Shown: positions 13,101 to 23,716 of the stretch, in pieces
Position numbering within the stretch: position 1 is the stretch's first letter
How the letters are laid out: each line of letters opens with the position of its first letter
Assembly: GCF_001949145.1 (NCBI RefSeq)
Contig: NW_019091362.1
Coordinates: forward strand, 9,639,723 to 9,703,722
DNA length: 64,000 bases
DNA from: Acanthaster planci
Lineage: Eukaryota; Echinodermata; Asteroidea; Valvatida; Acanthasteridae
Direction of reading: 5' to 3'
Program-made: the position numbers and the translations under genes
Notes under the pieces: generated by a model
The model's input: the letters and a program-made list of their open reading frames with translations, nothing else
Database searches by the model: none
What the model was told of the DNA's origin: nothing

Positions 13101-16100
13101 GATCATCTCAGCCCTTTCGCTCGCAGGCCGTCTGATTTGAGTTCTGAGACTCGAAGAGGTAATCAGCAAGTTACATCTTGACAGCATAAGCATCATCCAT
13201 AACCATTAAGTCTTGAATGATCTGAGCCCCAGGGATCTTGCTGATCAACTCATTTACTTGTATTTAATTTGTCGTTCATCCCACAAAGTGACACTTCGTG
13301 GTACTTGAGACCACACCACTCACACATAATGTACAGAGCTGTGTAATTTAAGCTTTTTGCAAAAGTACTGTGTGGACACATTTAGCTCATTTTGTACTTA
13401 TATCAAACATTTCTCCATTTTCAGAGTAAAAAAGGTTTTTCATTTGCAGGTTTTTCTCTTCCTGACAAGTCTGTGGACAGAGTAAATTGTGTCAGTTCCT
13501 TTAGGAGTGTTTTTCTCCAAAATTTATTTCTGCTCCATGCTAGCATGTCTGTTTGTGAAAACCCAAAATTGTTCCACCATGCATCAGTGTTAGAAATGTA
13601 AATGGGTACGTACATGACACAGTTCTTACAAAGTGCCTGTGCACAGTACTTGAGTTTTCGTTGGTTTAGACAGTGACAAGTTTTTTTGTGCATTTAACAA
13701 CAGGATGGGGGCAGCAGACATGACGTTCCATGAGTTTGCACAGCGTGAGGAGCTGAAGACAGGAGGCTTAGGTGTTGGACACCATGCTTGTCAGGACCCC
13801 AACGATGTGCTGTCTGTAGAGCAGGTGAAAGGTTACAGATGTCACAATTGGATCCAGAACCAAATTTTTCATGTAATCTTTTTATTTCTTTGACACGCTT
13901 TGGGGAAAGAAAGAGAAATGAAATGAGGGAATAAAGTTGCCTTTAATTTTTTTGGCTCCAGTTTTTTGTGGGGGCATGACCCCTGTCAAACCCCCCCCCC
14001 CCATCCACTCTTGAAAAAACTAAAGCTGAACTCAGTTCACTGTCCTGAATACATACGTGTTTGCAAACTGTGTTAAAAAGTAGTTGATTTCAATGTCCCA
14101 AGCTGGTTTAGTGGAGACATTGGGGACGGTACTTCTTAAGATGATGGAGTTTGATCAAGAAAAATGGTTAGTGTGGTCACTTTCGCCATTAAGAATTACT
14201 ACATCAGAGTGCTCTTTTGCCAAAGTCCGATAAGCAGAGTTGTAAGCACTTACAGGTACATTGAGGCATGCCCCCCTCCCCCATGGAAAAAAATCTGTTG
14301 ATACTACAGAGTGTTGAAATTGTTCTTTTGTTCTTCTGAAGGGAATTACCCTGACCTCATTCAGCTTGGATAAAAACTTGGAAGACATGTTTCAACTTTG
14401 GAGTGATGTCTTTAATAGGTAATGATTAACTTTACGTACATATTATTTTTTATTGTAAAAAAGGTATTTCCTTCCAATTTTGTGCAGTGTTAGCAGTTTT
14501 TTGGTAAAAAATAAACCATGCCTAATATGTTCTCAAAAGTGTGAAAAAATATCCCAAAATAAGAGATCTTGTTGACAATTTAGAACAAGGCTAGAAATAC
14601 TACGATAAATTGACATTTAGTGTGTCTCAAGTTGCTGGAATCAAGACCATAATATCAAACTATTGAGAAATCAAGCTGCCAGTGTTATCAAACTACTTCT
14701 ACCATTTCAAACTACCTCGAATGTCTTTAACATGTCGACTGCCACGCATAATTTGATAATTTCAGGCTTTTCCTATTAACATGTTTTGATCTTCTCTTTC
14801 TTTCTCTGTCGTCACTCTTTGTTGTCCGCTTATGTCAAAACTTTTCCCAATTAATAATTACCATTTACCTCATGATTTGGTAGCAGATGAGATTGGGACT
14901 GTTTTATGGCTGGAAACGATGACAGGCTGTTATGAAAATTTTCAATAGCTGGAACAACCCTGAGTGTACAAATTGCCACGCATAATTTGATACTTTCAGG
15001 CTGTTCCTATTGGCCGAGTGTTGTACGCATGAGCGTATACTTAAAAGGTACTTTTCAGGGGTTTCAGTCAGATGAGCATGTATGTCCCCCACACTGCCTG
15101 CAGCGGATTTGTGTTCTCTTGTGATGCCAGCATATTCAATTTTTAATACGAAAGCCTGTAATTTTCTATGAGTATACTCGTAGTGGCAGAATCTGGTACA
15201 CCTGTTACTTTGAGTAGTCGGCACTCAATGTTTCTTTTGTTTTGACCTCGATAATATGCAGTAGAATAATATAAGTCGGCCTGAAATATGGTGGAAGTAA
15301 CAATGCCACCAGACAACAGTCTCTCACTTCAAGTTTTTGGCCTTTTTATATTAAATCAGCCCAAATCTGAAGGATATGGACCGACTCACAACTTTAGTCC
15401 GTATGAGGGCTTCGGAGCTGGCCATGTCAATACCAGACATGGGGCATGCCTACGCTATGAAGCACGCCGGTAGTCTGCTGTCACCGGTTGGCAGAATCAA
15501 GGAAATATGCGGTGGCATGGCACAGGTAAAGTACCGATACACCTTCTTCATGCATCTGTCGTTAGAGGATTTCGGCACATTCATCAGCCCCTCAAGCTTC
15601 ACAAGGACGACATCGCTTAACTCTTGGGATGCTCTTTTTTATATGAGACATTTTACTGCAGAAAATGTGCGTTTGATGTTTTGAAACATTTTTTAAATTT
15701 TTTATTCCAGTAAGAACACCATCTAGACAAACAAAAAATTAGACCCCACTCGTTGCTTGGAAAAAATTACTAGTTAACAAAAAAAGTGGTCCTTAAATTT
15801 TTTTGAGTAGTTTTTTTTTACTTCGAATGTACTTACTAATGTCAAATCTGCTCTGAATTACCATAACAATGTTCTCTCTGAACCTCCTCTGTTCATTTTT
15901 CTGCTCTTCTGACATTCATCGCGGTTTAGAACCCATTTCTTCTGAACCCGTTTCACTGTTTATACTGTCTGTCACTATTCCACTTCCATACTTGACTGTA
16001 ATCCACATGTCCTTCCTTTGGCCGTTGAGAACTCTGCATCAAAGCTATACATTCGTACGGTTTATTATGAACACTTCAAAGTTCCCTCCACTCAAAATCT

Positions 16101-19100
16101 CTCAGAGTTTAAATCCAGTCCCTTATATTTCTTCACTTCCAAATTTGCTCTGTAATCTCAGAATTTTCTTGTGGTGGCAGGTGAGCTTCATGAAGAGAAT
16201 TGCCGAGGCATCTGATCTGACGGAGACCATGGAGAAAATAAGACAGGTATCCGGTCTGCTTCTAAACAAGGACAACTTGAGGTGAGAGCTTGAGATGGGA
16301 GTGGTCTTCCCACAGTGTCATCAGATGGGCTTTTTTCCCCGTTATCCCGATAAGTAATGTATGATTTAGAAAGGAAAAGGTACTCGTCGATAGATCATTG
16401 TTTTTCTCTTCTTTGAAGGTGTGCCTTAAATTCTGGCCCAGAATTCATGGATGATGCGTTGAGGCACCTGCAGAGTTTCCTTGGCTGCTTGCCAGGAGCA
16501 GCACAGGAGACAAAGCGCCCTCTGTTGACAAAGGTCAGTAGCATTTGGACATTGAGAAATGTTACTGCAATCATGTGGTCAAACCTCATTAATAAGAGAT
16601 TTCTCTGGCTTTGATAATTACTTTTGTTATAACAGGAACCTCTAAGGGCTGGGATCTAAAACTTTCCTCGTTATAAGCATTATGTTGTGTTAACAGAGTT
16701 CGTAACAACGTTTGATTGCACTAGTTACTCAGTGCAGGTTTAACCCTAACAGTCCTGAATCCTCCAATTTCAATATGATTTTACACGCATACACCTGAAG
16801 GGATAAGGGTTAAGGATATCTGCAATGCATTGACAGTTGCCAATTTTTCATTTCCTTTAACACTCTTGGCAAACATTCTCTTGAAAGTTTTAGTAATAGT
16901 GCTACTTTTGACTGAAGTTCACTTTTGATTTATCAAATAGTCTTGGCTAGCACCTAATGTACTCAGATTTTGATTGATGTGAAATATTGTTTTCAGTTTT
17001 CAGAGGAGGAAATCCATCAATGTTTTGAAAGATTTTACCACTGTTTGTGGTATTCAGTGCAAGGGGATTACCACTGGTGACAAAAGTGCTCCAGCACTTC
17101 AGCGATGAGCCACACAGCACCGCTGCACGCTAATCTGGCCCCGTTTGAAAAGATGCCAGCCGTGTCAAAAGAAACTTATGTAACACCACACAATCTGGGC
17201 TCTTTTTACAAGGTGGCAGGCCTGGCTGAAATGCTTGGGCATCAATAGATGCTGTCTGTTAGACGAGAGTAGCCACCAGACAGTTATTTGTGTGGATGTA
17301 AACGTCCAGTAAATGAAGTTATGATTTTTTGAAGAATTTTGAGAACGGAAAATCTTGAAAGTCTCCCGGTTTTACTTCATGCAACTTCAACTTCCACCCG
17401 GCAGCAAGTGGTTAACACGTTGACTGCTGACTACAGGTGTACTCGTAGTCACAGGTGTACTGGATTCTGCCACTATGAGTATACTCCTAGGAAATGAAAG
17501 GCGATTGTAATATAAATTGAATACACTGGCATCACCAAAGAACAACACAAATACGCTGCTGGCAGTGTGGGGGACATCCCTCTGTAAGATGCTCATGTTC
17601 AAATAGACCTGTGAAAGGTACCCCTTGAATATGCACGCATACGTACCATGCTTGACAAATGGGGAACACCCCTTTGGAATTAGGCACGGCAGGCAACATG
17701 TTAAAAAATAAGTCTCAACTCTCCTGTTTGCCACAAGTTGTGCTGACTTGCTTAACTCAGCACTCCATTCAGTTCGCTTTATACATCAGCAATTACAAGG
17801 GCCATGAAGCAGCGCCAATGAGTTCAAACAGCAGGCCAGAAATTCCAAAGTGATACATTTTCAGTGAGTGTATCTGTAAGTAGAGTTTAAACTGTGCCGA
17901 CATGTGTTGGTCACAAAATTACAATTATTTAGTTTGCTTCTTCTCAATTTGTTTTTTTAGTCTTGCAGTATTGTATAACTTATTTTATTGTGGATAAGCT
18001 TTGGAGTCATTTCTTGTATTGTAGATTGAAGACTTCTGTTCAGTGAGTCAAAGGACTCACTTTGAGCTTCCATTCCCTGTCAACTATGCCAGCCGAGGAG
18101 TGCGGGCTGTGTCATACACTCACGCAGACTTTGCCAAGTGAGTTCATCCACGTCGCTTTGCTGATCCTAGGAAAATTTTTAGGCAGAAGATTCGACTTAA
18201 CGTGCTGATTCAAATGAGTAGCTTCTTATTGCGTTTACCACAATTGTGACTTAATGTTTTCTGCCACCTGCCTCTTTAAATAAGATCAAGTTGTCCACGA
18301 CCGTGTGCTGATAAAGATCCTAAATTTTCACTTTTGAAATGTTTAGAATGTGGTCAGATGTTCCTTTGCTGGTAAACAATTGTCCAATTTGCCTGGAAGT
18401 ATCCTTGTGATGAATGAGGGTTTTGTTTTGTTTTTGATCTACTTGCATCTATAGGATGACTGAAGCTGGATGGTTACTCTGTTCACTTCTGTTTGTGTAC
18501 CTGAGTTGTCGATAGAACAGATGTGATTTTAGTCAGTCTTTTAGAACTCATTGGCTGTGTATGTCAGATTCAAAATCTCAATTGTTATCCATTGATTTTT
18601 TATTTCCCGCAGATTGAGAATATTGGCCAGGCTCATGTCCGCCAAATTCCTTCACAGGGAAATAAGGTATGGACTGGAGTCACAGATGAGTGCACAAGAG
18701 TTAAACTTGGACACGGGTTCATTTGATGAATTCAGCCTTTCTCTGGCATCACCTACGAGTGGTTTTCATTATTCAGTATTCTGTCTTGCTTGGTGTGCCT
18801 TCAAAATATATCACAAATTTTTTTTTATGGAATCAAGCGTCATTGCTCCTGTGTGGATAATAATACTGAGCCGTCCTGTTTTTCTGCATTTTGAAACATT
18901 TTGAAATTACTTAATATCATATACAACACACTACACTAATGCGTTACCACCATACATTCAGACAGGAACTAGAAAAAATGTTTTTTCCTCAATTATTTTC
19001 CTGTCAGGGAAAAAGGTGGTGCCTATGGAAGTGGGGCCACATTAGGAACTGAGGGATCTTTCAAGTTCTACTCCTACAGGTAAATAAGTCACAACAAACA

Positions 19101-20776
19101 GAGACAGTCACATCAGTGAAAGATTTATGTTTAGAGATTTGTCAAAAATTGGTGACAAATTTAAGTACAATCATGTAATGTGGACTCATGTGAAACTGTA
19201 TGGGCCTTTATAATCTAACATTCTTGTACAAGCACGGCATTGTGTTTGATTCCATCACAGAGACCCGAATTCCCTTCAAACGCTTGAGGCTTTTGACAGA
19301 GCAGTGGAATGGGCCATTGAAGGATCCTACAGTCAGCAAGACATAGATGAAGCCAAGCTTTCCGTGTTCTCGGCAGTGAGTTCATGTTTTCACCTCTCGT
19401 TACATTGGCTTGTTGTGTTTTCATTCAGGAAACTATGAAGTACTGTGTTGCCTTGAGAATTCCAGATTTGCAGACAAACTGAGTAGAACGGGCTCACTGA
19501 GAGGGAACTTTGACCTACTCAGTGCCGAACAAGAGATTGTGTGCTTTAGAAAACATCAGAGCCCCTTTGGTATGGACTCATTACATGGGAACCCAGGCTG
19601 TGTGACTCATTTCTGTTAGAAATAGTCAAAATGGATGAAAAAGTCGAGGCTACCCTTGTTTTTCACTTAAAGCCATGTTGAACCTTAAACTTGAATGAGG
19701 GTTTCTTAAGGGGTAGCTGTTCAGGTCAGTCCTTGTAATTGGTATTTTTTTTTTACTTTGTTCCCAACTAGGTGGATGCCCCTATCGCCCCATCAGATAA
19801 AGGAATGACTCTGTTCACGTCTCACATCTCAGACGACATGAGGCAAGAGCAGAGGCAGAGGATGTTTGCTGTCAGCCAAGAGGACCTTCAGGAGGTCGCT
19901 CAGAGGTCAGTCTTAATGATAAAACATTGAAGAATGTGGCTGTCTGTGCTATCCAAGCTGCCATGGTAGGACCTTGTGTCTCTAGCAGTTGAGGAATATG
20001 CAAGTGAGGGATAGATGCAGTGAAAGGATTCACAAAGTTAAAATTGATTCAGGACTTAGTCGAGGATAATGTGAGAATTTCTGTGAACTGCGCCCCTGTC
20101 CAAGAACACAAAAGTAAGTGTTTCACAGTTTGACCCACTTGAGTCTGAATTTGACATTTGCTCGTTGAGTACAGTTATACAATAACAGATTGTATTGGTG
20201 TCACCTGTCCAGAGGCTATTCAGATGCCTGTTAATATTCCCATTTTGGTTACAAATGCCTATGACACATTTGCAGCAAAAGGAAACTGCTTTATTTATGT
20301 GGCACAAATTAAAACAGAGATCTAGATTTCAAACTTCGTTTTCAATTTTCGTCGGACCGCCAACATTTTGAAAAAACATCCTGCCCCCCACAAAAAACCC
20401 TTCACATATGATTCCCTGAAAAGGCTGCAGTTTTCAAAATGCATCCTCTGGAAGGCTTCCCACAATTGCCACTGCTCGCGCAACCATTGGTCTTACAATT
20501 TGTCATTTTCTCCGCTCTGAAATGCCTCTCAAAAAAAGATTTATCATTTGCGGTAATCAACTCAGCACATGCATTTATTTTGTTTTGTTGTTTTTGGGGG
20601 GAAATTTGCCCTAACATGTAACACCAGGCTGTTCTAGTTTCGAAGCGGGATTGTTTTTTTACCTCACCTGCAGGTATCTTGCCTTGGGGGCGCAGGTGGA
20701 TTCCCTCACCCTCCTTGGACCACAGAATACGGCCACTGCATCTGACAAGTGGAAAGTCTTCCGAGAGAGTGATTGA
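1198..20776 (+). CDS. PITRM1: Presequence protease, mitochondrial (PITRM1/PreP), 26 exons, complete
   Basis: M16C zinc metallopeptidase of the mitochondrial matrix that degrades cleaved presequences and other short peptides. Exons: 1198-1247, 1804-1918, 2788-2894, 4241-4392, 5100-5214, 5385-5481, 6772-6932, 7590-7716, 7945-8033, 8524-8652, 9505-9618, 10508-10604, 11301-11574, 11785-11901, 12961-13090, 13704-13824, 14342-14418, 15360-15525, 16181-16281, 16419-16533, 18025-18137, 18613-18666, 19008-19079, 19261-19375, 19772-19905, 20674-20776 (stop TGA). All junctions are GT-AG, phases join, total 3045 nt, 1014 residues (human about 1037). Seen: inverted zinc motif HILEH at 106-110, the distal glutamate in VVFNEMKG (E207), KMHGFTV near residue 86, and the C-terminal REKGGAY pair (R874, Y880). 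The first 50 residues are basic and lack acids, fitting a matrix-targeting signal. Exon 1 was chosen by ATG, phase-2 donor and this signal, so it is the least certain exon. The region between exons 20 and 21 is about 35 residues shorter than in human, so one exon could be missed. Confidence 0.95.
2165..2388 (-). mobile_element. tRNA-derived SINE
   Basis: In PITRM1 intron 2. Read on the minus strand it has a box-B-like GGGTTTGAATCCC near its 5' end, then a unique body with repeated GGGTTTTC-type motifs. The head does not fold into a full tRNA, so this is a SINE and not a tRNA gene. Confidence 0.6.
4675..4953. mobile_element. MITE, GGGCCCAATTTCA family, copy 1
   Basis: In PITRM1 intron 4. Perfect 16-bp terminal inverted repeats, CCTGGGCCCAATTTCA at 4675-4690 and its complement at 4938-4953; similarity continues inward for about 15 more bases (GCTGCTTA / TAAGCA). 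No transposase. Related, more decayed copies lie at 9172-9382 and 12355-12515. Confidence 0.85.
5978..6664. mobile_element. MITE interrupted by another MITE
   Basis: In PITRM1 intron 6. The ends carry imperfect inverted repeats around CATTTACACAGATGAG (left, about 5982-5997) and CTCATCGGTGTAAATG (right, 6645-6660). The element at 6236-6556 lies inside it, so this one is the older insertion. Confidence 0.55.
6236..6556. mobile_element. MITE with about 40-bp inverted ends
   Basis: Left end GCACCTCTAAGGAAAACACG and right end CGTGTTTTACTTAGAGGTGC are near-perfect inverted repeats; the match extends to roughly 40 bp each side with a few mismatches. Length 321 bp, non-coding, in PITRM1 intron 6. 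Confidence 0.8.
7127..7200 (-). mobile_element. hAT-like element end, fragment
   Basis: Reverse complement starts CAGTGTGGCGGTAGAGG and then shares the CATCACAAGACTAG-type interior with the left end of the element at 31983-32177. Only one end is recognisable. In PITRM1 intron 7. Confidence 0.4.
8080..8510 (-). mobile_element. tRNA-derived SINE
   Basis: In PITRM1 intron 9, ending just before exon 10. On the minus strand there is a box-A-like stretch (GCGGTCAAATGG) and a box-B-like GTGATTCGAATCC (8366-8378), spaced as in a tRNA, followed by a body ending around a TATAGTGCATT motif near 8100. The cloverleaf is imperfect. Confidence 0.6.
9172..9382. mobile_element. MITE, GGGCCCAATTTCA family, copy 2
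   Basis: In PITRM1 intron 10. Left end GGGCTCACTTTCACAG is a mutated version of the family end; the right end TGAAATTGGGCCCAGG is intact. The interior has the same TTAGCA/TGCTAA-rich make-up as copy 1. Confidence 0.7.
9989..10228. mobile_element. MITE with 39-bp inverted ends
   Basis: Left end GGCCGTTTTCCAATATTC and right end GAGTATTGGAAAACGGCC match as inverted repeats with one mismatch; similarity continues through the GTCTCCGTCTCAGG / CCTGAGACGGAGCC stretch to about 39 bp. TTT lies on both sides and may be the target duplication. In PITRM1 intron 11. Confidence 0.8.
10751..10951 (+). repeat. 201-bp segment duplicated in intron 17 (source or first copy)
   Basis: Differs at a single base (C in CCGCTCATG here) from 14775-14975, 4024 bp downstream in the same gene, with no gaps. 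It has no inverted ends and no coding content. In PITRM1 intron 12. Confidence 0.9.
12355..12515. mobile_element. MITE, GGGCCCAATTTCA family, decayed copy 3
   Basis: In PITRM1 intron 14. Left end GGGTCCGTTTCATATAGCTG and right end TATGAATTGGGATCC are degenerate versions of the family ends; GCTTAGC and GCTGAGC motifs remain inside. Confidence 0.5.
14727..15236. mobile_element. Dispersed repeat, copy 1, interrupted by a 201-bp insert
   Basis: In PITRM1 intron 17. The part from about 15020 to 15215 matches, in inverted orientation, 17404-17650 (shared landmarks include GTCCCCCACACTGCC and GAGTATACTC). The end near 14728 (AACATGTCGACTGCC) resembles the ACACGTTGACTGC end of the other copy. The 201-bp block 14775-14975 splits this copy. 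Confidence 0.55.
14775..14975 (+). repeat. 201-bp insert, 200/201 identical to 10751-10951
   Basis: Direct repeat of the intron 12 segment, one substitution (T in CCGCTTATG). It is bordered by a 38-bp near-repeat, TGCCACGCATAATTTGATA... starting at 14740 and again at 14974, with two mismatches. The flanking repeat reads as duplicated target sequence. Confidence 0.9.
15636..15813. mobile_element. Partial copy of the AGTTAAGG-type MITE
   Basis: In PITRM1 intron 18. The right end (AAGTGGTCCTTAAATTTTTT then GAGTAGT) and the interior motif GAGACATTTTACTGC match the element at 29682-29907; the left inverted end is missing or eroded. Confidence 0.55.
16739..16815 (+). repeat. About 75-bp dispersed mini-repeat, copy 1
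   Basis: Starts TTTAACCCTAACAGTCC, ends AAGGGTTAA, so the tips are short inverted repeats. Related copies in the same orientation lie at 21358-21425 and 34610-34680, sharing CTAACAGTCC and the CAATTTCAATATGAT stretch. Confidence 0.55.
17404..17650. mobile_element. Dispersed repeat, copy 2
   Basis: In PITRM1 intron 20. Inverted relative to 15020-15215, at an estimated 75-80% identity by eye. No coding sequence. Confidence 0.55.
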
Positions 20777-21016
20777 AAATGTCCTTGTGTTTGATCAGGT
20801 GCAAACTACAAGACAAGCTGCTTTGACATGTGGGTCAGTCAGGGAAACATCCAGTTGGTTGAGATACGTTTGACAGACACAGTGCTAAGAAGGATTATTT
20901 GATATCAACTAATGTTTCACCAGTGTTGAGGCGGAAAGGACCTGAACACCTGAAATTGTGCAGAGTCAGTAGTATCAATTTCTTCTCTTAAGTATATGGC
21001 AGGCGCTACATCACCG

Positions 21017-21195
21017 TAATACGGGCGTTTAACAATAGTGCGCCTCCAAGAGTTTGCAACACATTGGCCAATCTCAGTGCGCAAAATTTGTCGACCCAAT
21101 GTGCGTTTAGAAAGGGTTGACAGATTTCGCGCGTTGTGGTTGGCCACTGTGCTGTAAACTCTTGGAGGCGCACTATTGTGAATCGCCTGTATTGT
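21017..21195. mobile_element. Fold-back MITE with long arms
   Basis: Positions 21032-21055 and 21156-21179 are perfect 24-bp inverted repeats (core GCGCCTCCAAGAG). Weaker pairing extends outward to about 21017/21195 and inward through GGCCAA/TTGGCC, so nearly the whole 180 bp can fold into one hairpin. Confidence 0.85.
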
Positions 21196-21357
21196 GCATG
21201 AGTTCAGATTCCTCTTGATAATTCTTTTGTAATTTACATAAACAAGGGCTGAAATGTTGGTATGTTACTCACAGACCTTGCGTTAGTTGGACCTTACGGG
21301 AGTTGTTTTTTAACAACCGGACATTTATTCCATCTTTCTTTAATAGCTTTTTTTTTA

Positions 21358-21425
21358 TAGTCCTAAAAGTCCTGAATCCTACAATTTTGACATGCTTTTA
21401 TACACACCTCAGAGATCAGGGTTAA
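21358..21425 (+). repeat. Dispersed mini-repeat, copy 2
   Basis: Shares AGTCCTGAATCCT, the following CAATTTTGACATG stretch and the AGGGTTAA end with 16739-16815. Confidence 0.5.
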
Positions 21426-21982
21426 TGAAATCTTTGGGTGCAGCCTTGAACAGAAATCTCTCAATAGCTTACATCCACTTGTCTTAAAAGGGGAGCAGCA
21501 AGGCAATGACACAGTCTTTGTATTTTTAAAAAAACCAAGGCCATTTAAAATAGAAATTTGCAGCTACAGAGAAATGAATCATGTAGTTTTTAAATACCCG
21601 TCGTTCAAATAATCTGCCAATAAAATCAGTCTTTCTTCCTGTTCTGTGTAGACGCAGTGCAGCTTCATTGAAGTGATAATTTCATTGTTTTAGTACCATT
21701 TGTAATTCTGCTTTATATCTGAATGTTGAAATCCATAAAGTTCAGTGCCAGTGATGTTAATGCTTCATCCTGTCCAGAATCTAAGTACCCAGCACACAGT
21801 CTTGGACATGTCTGCCATCTTTCTGTTTTTGTTACAAGAGCAAGCTTCCAACAACATACAGTAAACAAAATCTAATGGACTTTCAGCACAAATTTACCAT
21901 TCTGATTTGATTGGTTTCAAAGGTACTTAGAAAGGGCATAATTTTGCATGTTTATCTTCAAAACAGACTCTTGTAAAAGGCA

Positions 21983-22275
21983 AAATGGTTTCTTTACCTC
22001 GCTGACCATGCAGTCTTGTCCCCCGACCTCTATTTGGGCTGACCCATCTCCTGTTGTACTGCACTGACAAACAGACCTTGCAGCCTCCCTTGTCAGAATC
22101 AGATGAATCTTGCAATCCTCCGAGGCCTTGTGCATGTTCACAGCTGTAAGAAATGGTTACCTCACCTTACTAAACATGCAAATCATGACCTCCAGTCTCT
22201 ACTTAGGCTGACCCATCTCTCCTTGCAGTCTTCCTCGTCCAAAGCGAATGAATCGTGCAATGCTGGGGGGGGGTC
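21983..22275. repeat. Imperfect tandem duplication, period about 170 bp
   Basis: Two diverged units share GGCTGACCCATCTC, CTTGCAGTC/CTTGCAGCC and GAATGAATC-like stretches in the same order (first near 21985-22125, second near 22153-22265). No coding sequence. Confidence 0.4.
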
Positions 22276-23572
22276 TCGTCCTTGATGAACCAGTTTGCTA
22301 AGAAGATATTTTGATCAGCTTCCTTCCTCAACTGATTTGGCTCATGGTTGAGTGTGGTCCCTGTAGAAGCAACAAGAGTCCCTTTTAACTTTATCAGACA
22401 TAGATTGGAAAGCAGAAATGTAGTCAAAGGTTTCAAAACGCCTTCATTATAGTAAATAGTGACTTATCTATGTTGACAATTATGGAGGAATTTATAATTA
22501 GATGCATTAATTTACAAAGAATTTTCAGAATTCTTCACTGACAGCCCATTTGTTGTTAGGTTTTCGTGACGTTATCACCGGTAGAATATTTAGTATTCCT
22601 ATAAACTTCATAAGTGTTTCTTTGTGTGGTACACACAGTTTGGCCAGAAACTTTTTTGGGGGCGGGGGAATCCTTCAAAGACTCAGTTCCAATGTCGACA
22701 ATACTTCCAACTGCTACAAATAAGAATTCTGCAGTTTTTCTGAAAATCCTGCACAACATGACCACTCAATACTCAACTGTGTTAAAAGATTTACCACGAC
22801 AGGAAAGGTAATTTGGACATGATTTCCTACCTTGTAAGAAATTGCAGCGCATATTTGGCCTTGGAAACGGATTGACGATGCATTTTTCACTGGCATATAG
22901 CAACAAAATATGCACAGTAAATGTTTTTGGGGACTAGAAAATTTTACTGTACGACGACATTTTAATTTGGTTCCACGCTTAGGCCCTACAGTGAGTGCAG
23001 AACGACGGTCGCATTCGAAAGTTCATCCCAAAATAGATTGACACGAAGGAATGTGGCGGTAAGTTTCCGCATGCCCGCCGAACACTAAGACGGAGTTTCA
23101 GACAATACTTTAAATAAGTCCGACAACTCTGTGTATACGCCACTTCTCGGCGTTAATTTGAGGGTGAAAACGGCTCAAAATCCGCTCGGAAAAAAGGCAG
23201 ACTCACCTTAGCTGTTTTGACAACATTAAGCAAAGGCTCAATCCGTCCTCGGTGCACGCGAAATTGTGAATGTGCGCACTACATACCACCACGTGTTGCT
23301 TTTATTAATTAATGCTGCCGGTCATTGGTTCCCTTTCCTGCATTTTACTCTGATTTCGAACGCATTGTGGCGGAAACCAGTTACTGCGCAGTTGAAATTC
23401 GATCGATCATACCGTACTCTGTCTATGGACTGTAGAATCGGCTTTTATTTGGCCAGTATTTGTGTTATTTGCTGGATTATGAAACCCCCGATCTGAACAG
23501 CACCATTGAAAAAATAATATAATGTAAATTCGTATTTTCCCGCCTCCTTAAATGAGAAGCGCCCCCGTGTGT

Positions 23573-23716
23573 CAGTGCCGTAGCTAGGGCTATTATGTCC
23601 GGGGGCACCAGGGGTGCACACATCTTTTTCAGGGGAACAAAAAAGACCATGAGCTGCATCAGAGGTTCAAGTTGATCATGGATTTCAAATGGGCACCCCC
23701 CGTAGTTATGCCACTG
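23573..23716. mobile_element. Short inverted-repeat element, CAGTGCCGTAGCT type
   Basis: Left end CAGTGCCGTAGCT and right end GTAGTTATGCCACTG are imperfect inverted repeats. The GGGGGCACC / GGGCACCCCC motifs inside are usual for this class of small marine-animal element. Non-coding. Confidence 0.45.
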
